DNA of 64,000 nt from Cardinalis cardinalis (Eukaryota > Chordata > Aves > Passeriformes > Cardinalidae): assembly GCA_014549065.1 (NCBI GenBank), contig JACDOX010000114.1:62001-126000 (forward strand), written 5' to 3'. Below the pieces are notes generated by a model that did no database searches, was not told the DNA's origin, and was given only the letters and a program-made list of their open reading frames with translations. How positions within the stretch are numbered: position 1 is the first letter of the stretch; every line of letters begins with the position of its first letter. The translations under genes and the position numbers were made by a program. Positions 46,301-62,000 of this stretch are shown here, in pieces.

Positions 46301-49300
46301 TGATACACTCCAGGCTAGTCGAGGGGTTCCTCCTTCAGTTTAGAGAGGAAGGGGGGAATGGCCAAGAGGAGAATCTCCCCATGCTCTGGGTTAGGAGAGC
46401 TGTGTGCTAGGGAATTGAAGAAGCCAGGGGAAGGAACTGAGGATGAGAGATGGCTCTGACTGTGGGTGGTAAAAGACTCGAGTGCCCTGGGCACTGTTTT
46501 CAGCACAGCTATTTATAACAGTGATGTTACTGGTAGCAACAAAACCAATGCATCTCAACAAGAGAACAGACTTTTTCACAACTCAGGGAATAAACTCTAA
46601 TTAACCTCTTTACTGTATTTCACCCAGTCTTGCTAGTCTTGCACCAAAATTCTCTACCAGGACTCTTGGAACACAGGTTGAAAATCCCGGTGGTCTCACA
46701 CTGTTCTGTGTTTGACCTACCAGGGCTCCATGCACCGGGAAGCAAAGCTGTGCCTTNACCCTACTGTTCAGGATGAGTGCATGGAAATCACCCAAGCCAC
46801 TGCTGCTCCAACCAGCACAGAGGAGCTCATCCACAACCCTACAGAAATGTCTCCACTTGAGAAAATCACCANTGATTGCTGTCATATTCCCTGGGGAAGC
46901 CATGTGGCTGAAACTGACTGAGAACTGGAGAACAACCAGATGGTAAAATTACTAAGCTCTCTGGGGAGGGGAGCAGCTTCTGCCTGAGCATCCTGCCATA
47001 TTGGACTCCTGTTTTGCTAATCTTCACTCTGTGGTGTTCTTTGGACTGTTCTCTGACTGAGATTAAGACAGAGCTACAGCATTCACCCCAAAGTGGAGTG
47101 AATGTAGCTGGATATGGGAGGGAGAGCTGCTGTTCTCTCCTCTCCCCACCTGCCACTCAGCACAGGATTGCAATCAGAAGGAACCAGGGAAACTCTGCAC
47201 ATTGCACAGAGCAAGGCCATCATCCCCAGGGCAGAAGATTGCTTACCTATTCAGTGCCTTGCCTGAGCACTGTCATAAACCCAAACACTTGAAAGAAGCT
47301 TGGCAATACCCAAGTGGTTTGTAATGGTGTGTGGTCCTCAGAAGTTCAATCCAGGACAAATAAGCACAAGAGCACTACCTGAGAAGCTGATTGTCTATTT
47401 GGGAATCACACCATTTAGAGCATTTTAGAAATTGCTTCAGCTCTCCAAACCAAGTAAGAATATTGCTGTGCTCGGCCAGACCAAGTCTCTCTTGGCTTCA
47501 TGTCTCATTAAATTCTTTGTAATATTTTACATGACAGTACCATGGGATACAGAGGTAGAAGTGGAATACACATCAAATCCTTCTCCTCCTGCTTTCTGCT
47601 TCTCCTCTGCCTCCTTGTTTGAACTGCCAGATAATAGAACTCCATGTTTTTCCTTTCCCACTGAGATCTCCTGCTGATTATTACTATTAGCAAAGCACCC
47701 TGACTACATTTTTCTCCTCCTTGCTGCATTTTAGCAAAGGTCACCAGTGTTAATAATTGAAGCAATCATTTATATTAATGCTTATCATCCAGATGGCTCA
47801 AGGCAGTAGAGTAAAAAAACAATGGAAAAGAATTCAAATTTTTACTCTGCAAGTAGCAGGAACTGGAACTTTGGAAGATAACACAGTGAGAGTGAAACTT
47901 TTAATGTTGGAAATCTCTGTCAAAAGCAATTCCAGGAGAGCAAGGCAACCCAGCAGCAGCTTTANAATACCTAGGACAGGTAAGTAGGAGCAGACCTAGA
48001 AAATGAGTGTGAGGGCTCTGTTACAGGTACAGAAGGCTCCAGTGTGTACCCCAGCTAGTGCCAAGGAAACGCTCCAGCCCTGGAAACCTGAAGTGTGCTT
48101 GGCTTGCAAAGCTGTGTGGGAGTGCCTGTGTCTGCACTATCCCTGGAGCTGCTCTTGCCTGTGATGCCAGGAGAGAGCAGCAGGACCCATATTCCTGCTG
48201 CCATGAACCTGCCCTGCGTGCTTGGACATGCTCAGGCAGGTCCAAATCTATCTCTCACACAAGCTTGTTGTGAAGACACCTTCCCTTATTCTTCATTTAA
48301 ATCACAAACGGGGTCAATTTTAATGTTTCTTTTTCCTCAGCCAGAATTTTATCAGGGATGGATGCATCTGGTTCCTTGGGAAGCGAAACAAATGGTGAGG
48401 AGATAAATGTGCTGCTCTATGGAAAGCTTCCCTGTGGGAAGCTGTCTCTGACTGCAGTGATCCTATCTGAAGCCAGATAATGCCAAAACCACAAAATGCA
48501 CTTGAAATCTCAGCCTTCATCACTCTGAAATGTCANAAATATCTAAAAATTCTGGCTTTATTCTTTATGTGAGGTCTTGCCCAGACTCTGAAGGACCTGC
48601 CTGTTCTGCAGACTCCAACCTGAGAAGCTTACAGTGGCCAAATGAGAGTCCTCAGAGCTGTGCATTGATCATGGCACTGGATAAATCTGTGTGCAAACTT
48701 TGTTTGCTTTGCTTTTTAATAGCTTAAAAATTCACAATTCTCAAAAACTCATAATTNTCAAAAATTCTGTCATGGGTAAGTGATTTTTGCTTGAGACCAT
48801 TAAAAAAAGAAGGGAATGCAATTTTTATTTTGTTTTAGTTTAAACCACTTGAGAAAAAAAGCTTTCATGCTCAAAGTTACATCCATGTCACNGATTTTGT
48901 TCAGGTAACCTGCTCAAAGGAATTTCTGGGCCTATAGTTTCAGATTCGTGTTCACAGCTGTGACGTTCAGGGGTTTCTTTGTCTCATGGCTGCTAAACAG
49001 CTTATTTAAAGACCTTGACTTCATTTGCTTTTCCTTAATCCCAAGGCAGTTATTAATCCAGTTACCAGCTTCTTCTGTTTNTCAAAGTTGAAATATTGTG
49101 CTGATCCCAGACACGAGCTGGGGACACAAAAGGAAAGGAATCCGTGTGCCTTTTCCTCCCAAGAATCCCACAGAACGGATTTTATGTCAAATTTATGGGA
49201 AAATGCCTGAAAACAGTGAATTGAAATATTCTAGCACCAATATTGCACCAAAAAAAATGCTGGAGGTAGAACTGTGCACACTCTTAAGATATGAAGAGGA

Positions 49301-50000
49301 GCATCTTCCTNCTGGGACCCTTCTGAGCTTTGCAACATTGAGAAATACTCATGTATGTCCAGGGCTCTAGTGCCAGAGCTCACCCCAGCTGCTGGGCTTG
49401 CAGAGCTGGGAGGTGGCCAGGGCAGGAGCCTCGGGCACTGCCCAAGGCCACAGGGTGCAGTGCCTGGGCACAGCCCATCACCACTGCCTGACCACTGAGG
49501 GGACTTTGAGCATTGCAGATACCACAGGGTGCAGCTCAGCTGCCAAAGTGCTGGTAAGCAAACTAATCCTGACCTTCAGGCCTGCTTTTGAGTCTGTGGT
49601 CACCTAAGCAAGTCAGATGTCATTCTGGGATCCTCTCTAATGCATAGGTGAAAACCTTACCTCCAGTGCTTCCTCTGGCTTGAGAACAATTCCCTTTGCC
49701 TTGGGTCAAAAGGGCAGACCCCAGAGCTTTACTTCTGCTAACACCNNGCNGGGCATCTCTCCATAGTACAGGCATAGTCTGTTTAGGCAAGAAGGTATCT
49801 GATCTATAACAAGCTGGGTCCATGCTGGGNAAAATACATTTCAGAACTTGCGGGAATTTAAATCTATGCAATGATGCAGGAAAATAAAACAGACCACCAG
49901 AAGCCTTCAATAACAATTTTTTTAACAATAGACTTTAAGTCTTCTGCAATTACTCCAGCCAGACAGGACAATTTGGGGTTTTTATTCATGTTTTGAGAAT
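40376..50000. other. Intergenic region, no gene recognised
   Basis: AT-rich sequence with some GC-richer patches (about 44.0-45.2 kb, 45.65-46.4 kb, 48.0-48.25 kb and 49.37-49.6 kb). The patches have short open frames in several phases, none with a recognisable domain or splice-consistent extension. A 17-bp imperfect tandem duplication lies near 48734-48767. Confidence 0.7.
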
Positions 50001-53000
50001 GAGTCCTCCCAGGGTAAGGATGTCTTCTTTTTGCCTATCACCTAAAATTATCAAATTGAGATTTGGTGATAAAGTAAAAATTTAACTGAGAGCTACAAGA
50101 TATAATGCACGCAAACTGCCAGCCTACTGAAACCAAAGCACAAGAAAAAGCACTAAATTTGCAATAAAACAGGTGACTAAAATCTTTTAGCCAAAGTGTA
50201 GGGAGAGGAAGGATTGACTCATGTTAGGCTGTATTNTAATACTAAAGCATTAGATATATATGCAGAACTAATGTTCCATATGTATGTAATAAATTACATT
50301 AAAACAAATTTATTATTTTTTTGATTAATGTGTAAATAGGAATATCCAAAATCAGGCCTTGGTAGTATTTCCCCCTTAATTTCATCAATTGCTTGAATAA
50401 AAAGACAATTATTGCAAAACAGAAGTTTTGACCAAATTCTTATGAAATGTGTTTGAAAGGCCACAGTCAAAATCCAAAAAAACCTCTTGCTCCCCAAGGC
50501 TTTCCTGAATGGTGATTAATGGCAATATTTACTTTGATGAATTCTGCAGATGTATTCTGCTTTCAGTAATAACCAGGAAAAGGAGATTTTGTGGGGAATT
50601 AATTATTTTGTGGAGATAATAATTTGTCCANTCATCTAAGCTGGTAATTAATTCACAGGAAGTGTTTCCTTAGTATTTAAGCAGTGGTCATATAAGTTTA
50701 AATTAAAATTACTTTGGGAAACCTACTTCAACATGAGTGACTGTGGGAATATGCTGCCCTTAGCTCAAGTCCAGCTGAACTGCATTCCAAGGATTCATTT
50801 GCAAAGTCCTGTTATGGGCACGTGCTCCTGGCATACTTGCAAAGCCACAGATTCGTTGTTGTGGCTGACATTTTCACAAATTTACAAACTTGGGGAAAAC
50901 AGGCCCAGCCAGTTCTGGAATGAGGTAAGGGCTCAAATACAGGTTTTGCTTGTCTGAGTGAAGCAACAGGAGCTGCGCCGTGCCGACACTTCTGTGCTGA
51001 CCTTGCTCCTCTGTGTCATGCATGGCTTTTTAGCTGCACCAAAAGCACCACATCAGATTTGTGTTTTGAGGCGATATGGTGAAGGGGTCTTTGTCCTATG
51101 TGGTAGATGTTATATAGAAGTTCTTGAAAACTGCCTCTGAAATGTGTGCAGTTTCTATGGATATATCTTTTTCCCCCCCGAGAAGCCTTTTTCTCATCTT
51201 AAGAGAAAAGTTTCTAGAAGTTGGATGCTTATTCTTTATTCCTTCTTCAAAAAGTTTGTTCTTTGTTGCTTGNACAGTTTCTTCTTTTCCCCCTCAAAAT
51301 AGAAGCATAGTTCTTACCCCATTTTCCTTTATATAATCTCTTCTTTTCTCCTCTCCTCATGATATGATGTTAAGTTGTTCAAAACCCAGACAAAAAATAG
51401 CTTGTGCCTCCATTCCAGCAGAACAGAGTGAAATTGTTGCAGAATGAAGTAAAGGTTAATCCCATTTCAGTTCTGGACCACCAGTNTGCTGATACAAGGT
51501 TGACTCAGAACGGCCCTGCAAGAGCTATAGATATTTCTGTCTGCAGAGCAAGAGAAAAGGAGCCTCTGAAAAACAGCAGAGGGTGGTGAAAACCCTGCTG
51601 GTATTGACTTGCTTGGGTCACAAATGGCTCTGTTTCTGAGAACAGGGTCTGTTGCTTTGTTCTCTAAGAAATTCTGCATTTAGCTGCAGGGAAGAATAGG
51701 CTGTCCAGCACAGCCTCCCCACCAGGTAGAGGAGCAGGTTGCTTATGCTCTTTCTCCACCCACCATCAGTTGCTGGCTTTCTCTCATCAAGGTTCCAAAT
51801 GTGTAGCAGGCAAGGTTGTCCAAACAGATTTGAGTGAGGCCCTTTAACAAGCCCTGCTAAGTTTTATCCTTTGGAAACTATGTCACATGTATTTTAAGCC
51901 AACATTGAAAGAGCCTAAAAAATCCCCCTAAAGATCAATAAGGATCTTTTTNGTCTTATGGTAAATGTTTTAAAATATCAATAAAATAAAGGGTAAATTC
52001 AGGGTAAATTTTGCTGAAGTTCAGCTTTTCTGCCATAGAATGCAGTTGGTTGAATTTTAAAAAGCCTTCTCGAGCAGCCTTTTTCATCCGGACTGGAAGC
52101 AGAAACTCAGGAGAAGCTGTCTCAAAGTGAGATAAACCTGAGCTCTGTNTTTTGTGGCACAGCAGTGATTGCAAATGTCCTCAGAGGCCAAGCATATTTG
52201 AATCTCGTTTTTATAAGTGCCATTTTTGCATGCACCCTTCTCTGTGCTTAGCTTTTCAGTGAAGGATTCTGACATTTTCTCCTGCATTTCACCTTTTCTC
52301 ACTTGTTCTGACTCGTCCAAAGATGGCTATTTCAGCAGGCCCCAGTGTTGATGTGCTGAGCATGGTTATTCACCAGCTCACCCTTCAGAGCTCTGCCTGG
52401 ACAGCACCAGGCAAGCCAGACTGGAAAGGTTTGCTCTTGGTTTGAGTGCATGNAAATACTTCTACAAGGGTCAAGCTGCAGAGGATTTGGGTACAGTGAC
52501 TGCAAGTTTAGAGATGCTCAAGTTTCTGGTTTTCTACAGTGATGTTCAAACCTCCAAAGCTCCCCATTTACACATCAAAAATGAATACATACTGTGTGAC
52601 AGGCCAAATTTCTTGTGAATAATAATCACTGTTGCACAAGTTATGCTGTTCTTGTTTGAANGATTTAATTCTGTGACAAGCAGAAAGAGAAGAAGGAAAG
52701 ACAGGAAAATATTCTTAAATATCTATGGCTAGCAGAAAAAGATAAACGATCAAGGAGATTTCAGTGAAGTTTCATATTTAAATACCTTATGANATCCAAT
52801 ACATTTCTTGTTAGAAAGTGTCACTAAGATTTAGAAATACCAACTGATATGGACAGATTCTTGAACATAGACTGAACACAGGAAAAATATATTAGTAAAC
52901 TTTGAACTGAAATTCAATATTGCAGGTGTTTCCATGATACATAAAGCAGGGAAATGGGAAGTGCCCCAAAGTCACCCTTACAGTTTTGGGATGAAAGATG

Positions 53001-56000
53001 ATTGAGAAATGATCAATGTTTCAGGGGTCAGTGGCTACCTCAGGTACACCATGTGTTCTGCTCTGAATGGCTGTGAGTTACAGCAATACTCAGACATTGG
53101 TTTAATGAGAATTCTGCAGGCAACAATTGGTACAGGTACTTTTGGTAGCCTGTTGAGGACTTCCCTCTTCAGTACCAAATCTGGTTTACATTGGAGAGTG
53201 TATTTGCTTTCTCAGTAAGGAGGGTGTGGCTTACTGCTGGAGAACTTGTGTAGTGGAAAACAACTTTCAACAGTACTGGAGAATAAGTACATTGCTGAAC
53301 AGAGGGCTTTTCACATCTTTACCAACTTTAAATGTAAGTATACATTCTCAATATTCTGCAGAGTTAAGTATTACATCAAGCTTTTCCAGTTATCCAGAAT
53401 ATAAAATTATGCTTACCTATATCATATGCTACTCTGCACTCACAGTATCTGACAGCATCTCTTAGAAGTGTAGGGAAATATTTAAGGGGAAATTCTGACT
53501 TTCTGAGGGAAAACACTGCAAATGGAAGAGTTATTTCATGAAGATATTCCACAGAGTAAAAAATTTGATGATCTTCACTTCTCTGCTCATAATGAACTGG
53601 TGGATTTCATTATGGGATCAATTCCCATGCCTCCCTGCAATCTGTAAAAATCATATTCCAAGCCTCCCAGCAGAAACTATCTGGAAGTGAATATGGTTTT
53701 GTCTTGCCATCTTGGAGTGCTGGTACAGAACTCTAATAAATGTATGGTTATAAGCATCATTCAGTTGGTAAGGAATTTGCATTCTGAGGTCCTCCTTAAT
53801 GCCATTTGATTGCAGTAGTGTTCCAGGTAAATTAAAACAAATGGAAAAGCCCCAAATGTATCTCATTAAGGCAAATCATAAGTCTCTCTGGATCATGTAA
53901 ATGAGTTAATATACTACTTCATGCTTCCAAATGTATTTATTAGCAGTTTACTTTCAATATGTTCTTCAGTGAGCTGCTTTCTTTACTAGTCAGCTGTTAA
54001 ATTACATATTTTCTGTATGCTAGCAACTGATATCTTCTGTCACTTAAAATGTTAATGGGTAACACAGGACTGATACATCTGTTTGAATTGGCATGAATGT
54101 AGGAAAAATCCCATAACGTGCTGGTAAGCTACTTCACGTGACTGTTCCCATTTCTTTAGTGCAAAGATACTGCACTAATTTAAGATTTGCTATTATAACA
54201 GTCGGTCTAGATGGATCATAAAATTGCAGCTTTGAAAAACTGTAATGGTATTGTAGAATAAAATTTAAGGAGAATAAAAGTCATTTGGGTTAGGTACTCT
54301 TTGAAGTCTAGATGATGTTGGAATCTGTATCTACACTGCCTTGGGAATGCTGCCTTGTGCCTGTTTGCCTTGGGTTTGCAAGCCATGCGTGGGTGTGGCA
54401 CCCAGCACCCATTCTAGCACGGCCTATCTCAGTGGGATAGGCATTTCTGATAGTGTGCTCTTCCTGGGCCTTGGTTTTGCCTCATTTGCCTGCTTTGACT
54501 GGAGCTGATTGCAGTCTGTCTGTCCCTGGTAACACAGGCTGCCACTGCTGTCAGTCCCAGCTCATGTCCCTGCTGGGCTGCACCCTGGGGACAGCCTCTC
54601 CTGGGGCTGGGCTGGCTCATCCCAGGGGCCATGGTGTGCAACTCCTCAGCTTCTACCCCACCTTTCCTTCCAGGAGGAAGGACAGAAATGTTCCTGGGAA
54701 ACAATTTCTTTCATCTTCCAGAAGCTGCCGGAACTTTGACTTAGTCCAGATTCTCCTTTAGAAAGTTTTGGTTTTGGAGACAGTCTGTCAACACCCACTA
54801 ATAGGAGCCTCTTTTCTAGTTGAGCATGCAGTGACAGACAGAAAAAGTCTGAATGAGGTGGGTCACGCTCAATGCCAGGTACCTGTCCTGCAGATACAGC
54901 ATTTTGCATGTCTGGAACAATTGCCCCAGTTATGGTTCCCACAAAAAAGAATTAATCCAAAACCATTGCTAGGAGTGACAACCAAATTCCAAAAAATACA
55001 CNTGACTATTAAGAGCACACTTTCCACACCTGGGTTAGGTCTGAAAGGCCAGCCAGGCAGTGAGAAAAGAAGGATATCTTTGCAGCTGTATATGTTCTTT
55101 ACATTGCTGTCAAAGGGAAATGAAATGAGCAACAGAAGTCATGAATCTAAACTCATTGCATGACTAAAGCAGCTGGGTCATGACTAAGGCTGTTGTGAGA
55201 CTCCACATACCAAACTGCCAACAATTAGTACAAGGCTGAACTGTGTTCCTAACAAATACTAAACCCACAAATGTGCAGTTACCAAGTATGGCTGGCTTGC
55301 AGAGTTCATTCTGTTTTATTCTAGCTGTTTTGTCCCCATGCTGCCCACTCACATCCTCTGCAGTCAGTAACCCGTCTGTTGCCTAGAACGACGACGGTTC
55401 TGCAGGACTTCTGAGATGACAAAATCTTGATTAATAGGAAGATTATTGTGAGGATTTATTTCATAGAAGANGGTTGTGGAAATAGTCCATATGTTCCTGC
55501 TTCTTCCAGATTGAAGGTAGTCACTTGAGAACCTCCTGGGTGCTGGGCAAAAAGAGAACAGGAGAATTGATTCAAGGGAAATTTAGAATGTTTTTGATCT
55601 ACAAATGGGCATCTTGAAAAAGCACTTTTTCTCTTGCTCNTTTCACCAAACCTTAGTTCTGACTTTCATAATTTCATTTTTTCCTCAGTGAGAGTTTAAG
55701 ATGCTTTTGTTTTTCTCCCTTTCTGTATAGTACTTAGCAGATTTGGTGCTCCCTTGGTGTTCAGAGACTGAGCTGTGGACAGAATGGTTCAGATGAAAAA
55801 TCCTAATAGCATGGTCTGTGAGGCAGAGCAGAATTCTGACAAAAATTAATTTAAAGAAAATTAAATCCAGTTAAAGAACAGTAAGCATGCATGAGATCCC
55901 TTTTCTGGCTTCTCTGCACGAGTGGATATAGACAGGCATCTCATAGAAACCAAGACCAAAACCAAGACTCCAATATCTTGAAATCATGAAGCAAACACGC

Positions 56001-59000
56001 CTGAAGTCAGAAGGCAGTGAAATTGAAGCTATGTTTATTTTCATTCATTTTAAAGCCANGTTTATTTCAAGCTGAGTTTGGTGCAGCAAGCAGGAGTTCA
56101 CCTGCTGTTGTAAAAGGAAGTGTCACACAACATTTGTGTTTNGACAAGATGTACCAGATTCAGGTAATGAAAGACCCAAAAGACAATCCACANGAATGTG
56201 TTGACTTTATGAATGAAGCATGCAATATATTTCAACACTACATTAGTCACAAATATCCTGTGACAGACACATAAAATTGTTCATGCATGTTCTCACCAGA
56301 GAAAGCAAAAAAACCCATAACCCATGGTTAGGTGATGCTTTAAAAGTTTTTCTTTTGGTTGTAGACATTTTCATTAAATATCTTTTCTCAATGGAAGAAA
56401 TCAATGGAAAAAGAATGACTTAAAAGAATTCCTATTTACAAAGACTAGGCACTTTGATTTTTATTATATGCTGTTTTTCTCAGTTTTGACTCTCATCTAC
56501 CCCTCCCACTGTCACATTCCAGACTATTTTTGCACAGTCTTAGAGCAAAACATTGGTAGGGAAGAAAAGCTTTCCCTGCAGCCATTTGGAGAATGGCTGG
56601 CAGAGGTGCCAAGTGAATGGGTACAGGAGAAGAATCTGTGTAAGGAANAAAAATAGCTACTGCTCCATAAAAGCTGTGTGACACTAAAAATTCCTGTATG
56701 CAATGGAGGAAACAGGAGTTTCATTAAATAATAATTTGAAGATTTCTACTTTTCCTGAATTGTTGACTGACAGANTGCAAAGCTTTGGATCTGTTAGTTA
56801 TTAGATTTGTGATTTTCCTTACTGAATAATTCTCAGGATGNAACTTCTTTGTAATGCAATAAATAAGCAGCTGACTGAGTGAGTTTAGTTATGGGAGGTC
56901 ATGTTCTGTCCCTTCATTCATAACACAAGGATTATAGTACNTTTTGCCACTGTCTGCCAGCAAAAGCAGCAATATATGAAATATTTCCTTAGAGAATACT
57001 TGAGCTAACACTGATCTTTTAACATGTAACAAATGCTCCTAAAGGTCAAGACCACAGCCTTCCCAATAGAGGGCTTGCCTTCAAAAAGTCTTTGGGAATG
57101 GTAGGTACACTTAAACCAGCAAACTACAACAGTTGGATTATTTGATGTAACCCCCTTAAGCATGATCTTTTGTCTTCCATTCTCTCATCCCAANTAGAGT
57201 AGAGTGGGGAAATGTTCTGCCTCAGTGAATGCAAGAAAATCATTACAGGTAACACAGCTGCATTGTACAGGCTATATGAGTAGAAATATAGGAAGGATGT
57301 GGGCCAGATCCTCCTAGACTCTCAAAGACCCCTGAAATCAGCACCTCTTTATCTCTCAGATGGATGAATTTTATTTCTCGCCACCCTCACTTTTGGAGTC
57401 TATGAAGGTCATGACAGAAATCAAGCTTGATGGTTTTTTCATGTGTGTGATATCAGGTGATGCTGTGAAGCGTGTTATCTCAAAACCCTGCAACTGAGTT
57501 TCCTTCTGGACCCATGCTCATATTTTTTTTGGAGTTATGATGAAGAGCCACGAGGCCTAACACCAGGCGGGCTGTGAGCAAGGAGACAATAGTTTTTTGA
57601 CTGCAAGGGTGAATCTGAGCAATTATGAGGTCATTAGAGTGGGGGCTTGCTCCAGGCATTGAGCTTGTTATTCCAGCTCATGCAATGTACAGGCATGTCC
57701 ACAGGTACACCCACGTTTCTGTGAAAAATGAAAGAGATNTTAGGTAAAAACCACCTTGGTCAAAACCAAGGCCCTCTGACCTCAGTATCACCTTATATCC
57801 ATCACCACCAGAGCCTCATAAANCTCAGGTTTGAAATCCTGAGCAAAGTGGTGATGACACACAGGCTAGTACCTAATCTTGTCATGCCAAGACATCCAAG
57901 CACACCATTCCCCCACAATAATCCTGTCAGCCAAAAGACTTTGGAGACATCTTCGTCTAGAAGTGACTTCTTACTGACCCAGGTGTGTTGGAGAGCCTAC
58001 AGCACCACAGTTTATCCCCTCTGGCTGCAATGGCTGTGACAGCTGTGACATCTGAAATGACCTAGCTCAAGCTTTAATGTCATTTTTATTCCATCACTCT
58101 TGCATCATACTAAGGCATTCATTTAATGGTGTTTTAGAGGGAAGCTGCTGACATCTGACTCACCATTTCCTGCAGCATGTAGGTGTTTCTTGGAGCTCCA
58201 TCAAACAGGGCCCATCCCGACGTTGCTCACCATGAGAGCTGGCTCTGAATCACAGCCAAAGCATCACGGTACTGCTTAAAGCTGGAGCATCCAGGCTACC
58301 TGTACAGACTAACAAGAGCACTTTATAGTAGCTAAATGCATCTCCTGCTTTGTGATATCTTTGCTTTGTTTTGCACNTTGAAAACAAAGGATAAAATATA
58401 ATTTCCAGTAGAACCCGAGTTGCAGTAGAGATGGACTAAAATGGAAATGGCCCCAAACATTTGATTCACTCTCTACAGAACTGAAAAGCAAAAGGATTAA
58501 ATAAATTGTAGAATGCAAATGAAGCTATTCCTGCCCCTCATTAAAAGTGAAAATCATTGCAATAAGTAACATGGTTGTCATGGTGATCAAGTGCTTGTTT
58601 ATGATAAAATATATTAGGCAAAGCTAAAGCGTTTTTAATTTAAAGCTCAGATGATGGGAAACTGAGTAATGTAAGCGAGAGCAGAAATATATCTTGGTAG
58701 ATANATGCAATTAATTATTTTACCTATGAAAAGTCATGTCACCTCTCTGAATTTTTTCTGTCCCTTTCTTATCTTCATTCAAGTTCTGAATATGCTTGTC
58801 TTCCAACAGTGCAGTGAGCCAGCAAGACAGGCTTCAAGGAAAATAGAAATGGGCTCTACTCACAGGCACATTCTTGGTAGTAAANAGACAAAAGGCCCTC
58901 TTACAGTAATGTTTCAGAGAAGAACAATTCTGCAGTCTGAATGCTGCACTGTACATTCTGTGGTCCTGGTACCTGCAAATACGTAAGCACTCAGCTGAAT

Positions 59001-62000
59001 AATCTGCAGCATTGCATTAGTTCAGCATTTCTTTCTCCTGAAATTGTCAGATGATTCAATTGTCTGAGCAGCAGAGACTAAANTTCAGTTTTCTTTGCCT
59101 AAAAATAGCATTCATTAAAAAAATAGAAAAGAAAGGTAATGAAATATTCAATTTCCTTCTATTTAAAATGAGGGGGAAATCCTGTTAAGGGAGGAAGTGT
59201 CTGACAGACTAGAAGATAGTCTGCCACATGATTACAAATTAGTTGCATGTAATTACTCTTGTTTAGCTGCAACAGGCCCTAGTACTGCAAGGAACTTTGT
59301 GAAAACATTGGGGCAAAGCTGCCTACTTAAATCTGATGGCAAATTTCCCAGAGACTTCAGCACCTCCGGGCTCAGCTGAAGACAACTGAAAGCCAGGATC
59401 CTCACCTACAGCTGTGCAATTCCAGATGGTATTTCATGCCCATGTCAGAACATCCAACGGACTGTAGCAGGAGATTTCCACACAGAGCTCAGTTGTTTTG
59501 TAGNGCAGGAAGCAGGGATTTTGCAGAGAGCCTAAAGAACATCACAGACATCACCTTGGCTCTCCTTCTCTCCACCTCTCTCTGATTAAAGGCAATGGAT
59601 GCGATAAACAGAGATAAGTATTTGAATGAATTGGCTCGCAGGGGAGACTTCGGTGGTAACAGCAAGAAAATAGAGTTTCTTTTGCATTTAGTGATATTTT
59701 TTTGCAACATGACACTTAATGCTTTATCATTTTAAATGAACTGGTGAAAAATATGCTAGTAACAATCATTACAGATTAATGGTCAGAGATAAATCTTATT
59801 GAATTCAGTAGTAAGGCATATTAATTTTTACAGGCTTGAGATCAAGACTTTCCATGACACAAAGTAGGTACCTTTTGAAGATGTCACCTCAGAGTAAAAG
59901 AGGAAAACTGTTAAAAGTTCTCATCCTATCAAAGAAGAAAATATGCAGTTTTAAGTTGAAAAACCTATCAGATGACTTTGCTAGATAATTTCATTTTTTA
60001 GCTAATTAGGTTTGCAGATATATTCTTATAGATCATAATAGGAATTGTTTTCATGGCATCATTAGTAACCACAGCATTATCATTATCATAATGAAAATAG
60101 CTTTTGGATGAAATTTCCNTCTCTTAATGTTTCATCAAGGCAGTATCAATTTCACATTTGTTGAAAAACAGTCCTTGGGCATGGATGAAAGTGAAGGCAA
60201 ATTTATTATTTGGCCTAAGAAGATCTATTAAATCAGTGTAGCTCAAATTATTTCAGTAGCTCTATACTTCTTTCAAGCCAAAGTGTGNGCCTTTTAAAAG
60301 AGCTGAAAGTCCCTCAAGGTCTCCATTTTGCACAGTGCAATGTCTTTGAGGTGCAAAATTNGAAAGTAACACATAATTAGGTTAAGGCTAAAATTCATCC
60401 AAATAGAAATACTTGACTGGTGAAAGCTTGGTTTTGGTAAAAGCTGCAAGTGTGCAGCCCTTGGGTAGTGAGACAGGAGACCTGTGTGATCATTTTAATC
60501 TGGGAAATTTTAAGCTGGCTTTCTCAGGAGCTGATGCACAAGTCAGACCTGAGAATTAATACTAGTTCTCCTGGCTACTCACAGCCCAGGTAGGACATGT
60601 ACAGGTACTCATTAAACAGCACAGACATCTTCTTTCTGCCACTGGCCTTACCTGTGAAGCAGAATAAATGTTTACAGTAATAAAAAGTTTGTTCTTTCAT
60701 TTTGGTCTTAATGATACTGAANGATGCCATGAGCTTTGTCATGAGGGCATCTGCTAGAAGGTGGACAGAGATCTCCTTACCCTTCTCTCATCATCCATAA
60801 ANCCTCTTGCACTAAGCAGGAGCGGCCTGCACTTTTTTTTTTGAGCACTGCAGTCCATTGTTTTTCCCCATCTCTTACAGATTTCCCCTCCTGTTCATCA
60901 CTGAAATATCTGATCATATTATCCACATCCCAGTCAGGCGCCATGGTATCATTATGGAGAAAAGAAATGGTTGAATAAACATGGTTTTCTTTGTGTTTTG
61001 CTCTGTTTGAGGCTGCTCTTTTGTTATAACCATTTAATTTCATTATTCAATTCAGAGATGAAACACTAGCCTGTGAGTTTCCACTGGTGTGTGCTAAAAG
61101 GGTATCTGATTTCCCTTCTGTTTCCCCTGCCTGCTTTATCATTTTTCCNCAGAAATAGATAAGGATACAGATTTTCAGCAAAATGGCAAGGAGAAAGCTG
61201 AAACTCCTAATGTGCCAAGGTTTCTTCGCTGATGTGAAATTGGGCATGTTCCTGCCTGTCAGCAGGGGCTGGGGTCTGGGGCAGCTGCCAGCCTGCTCAG
61301 CCCCACAGTCAATCACCCTGCACAGCCAGCACTGACATGGGATGGAAGGGGCACAGAGGAACAGGAGACCTTTGCTTCCTAATCCAGGGTCAGTTACCTT
61401 TCCAATGAAATATGGGTGCAGCCTTCAGAGTGTCAGAGCTAAACCACAAAGGTTAGGCTATGCAGAAATGACAANAGCCGTGGCACACAGCTCAATGAAA
61501 TATGCACTTGTTTTCTAAGAAGGATGAATCTGGCACCTCTTTGGAGGCCTGGGCACTCCTGGAAATCAGGATTTTTTGATGAAAGATCAATCATAAACCG
61601 AACCCAGGAATATTAAGCAAAAATGTCACTTTGTAAAGAAATGAAAAAATAGGCTGGAATTTCAACAACTCATGAAAGATTTCTTTGTTTTGATAGAGTC
61701 CTGGTCATCAGCAATTTTTCTTAGTGGCTTTCAGCCTCAGACCTAAAGTAAGGAAGTCTGTATTTAAGCTTAATTGGATGTCTTCTGGTTACTCTTTAGA
61801 AAGGCAAATAAGATGCATAAAAAGTGGTAGNACATGTACAAAACAAAATTATGAACACTAAAAAGGACAAATAGTCTTTGTTCAAACACTATTTTTCTTG
61901 TGATGAGCTTTTGGTGTTTTAAGAAATGATTATTTTTATTCTGAAGAATACTAGAAATGCATAGTATTTCTCAATAATTTCAGAATGCTTGAGCTCCTCA

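Noticed and set aside
54429..55163. Open frames of 91-131 codons near a GC-rich patch
   Set aside because: They overlap on both strands, have no recognised motif, and include an N. No supporting splice structure.
60777..61316. Two consecutive minus-strand frames (88 and 89 codons) that might be exons of one gene
   Set aside because: Neither matches a known protein, and I see no convincing splice sites joining them.
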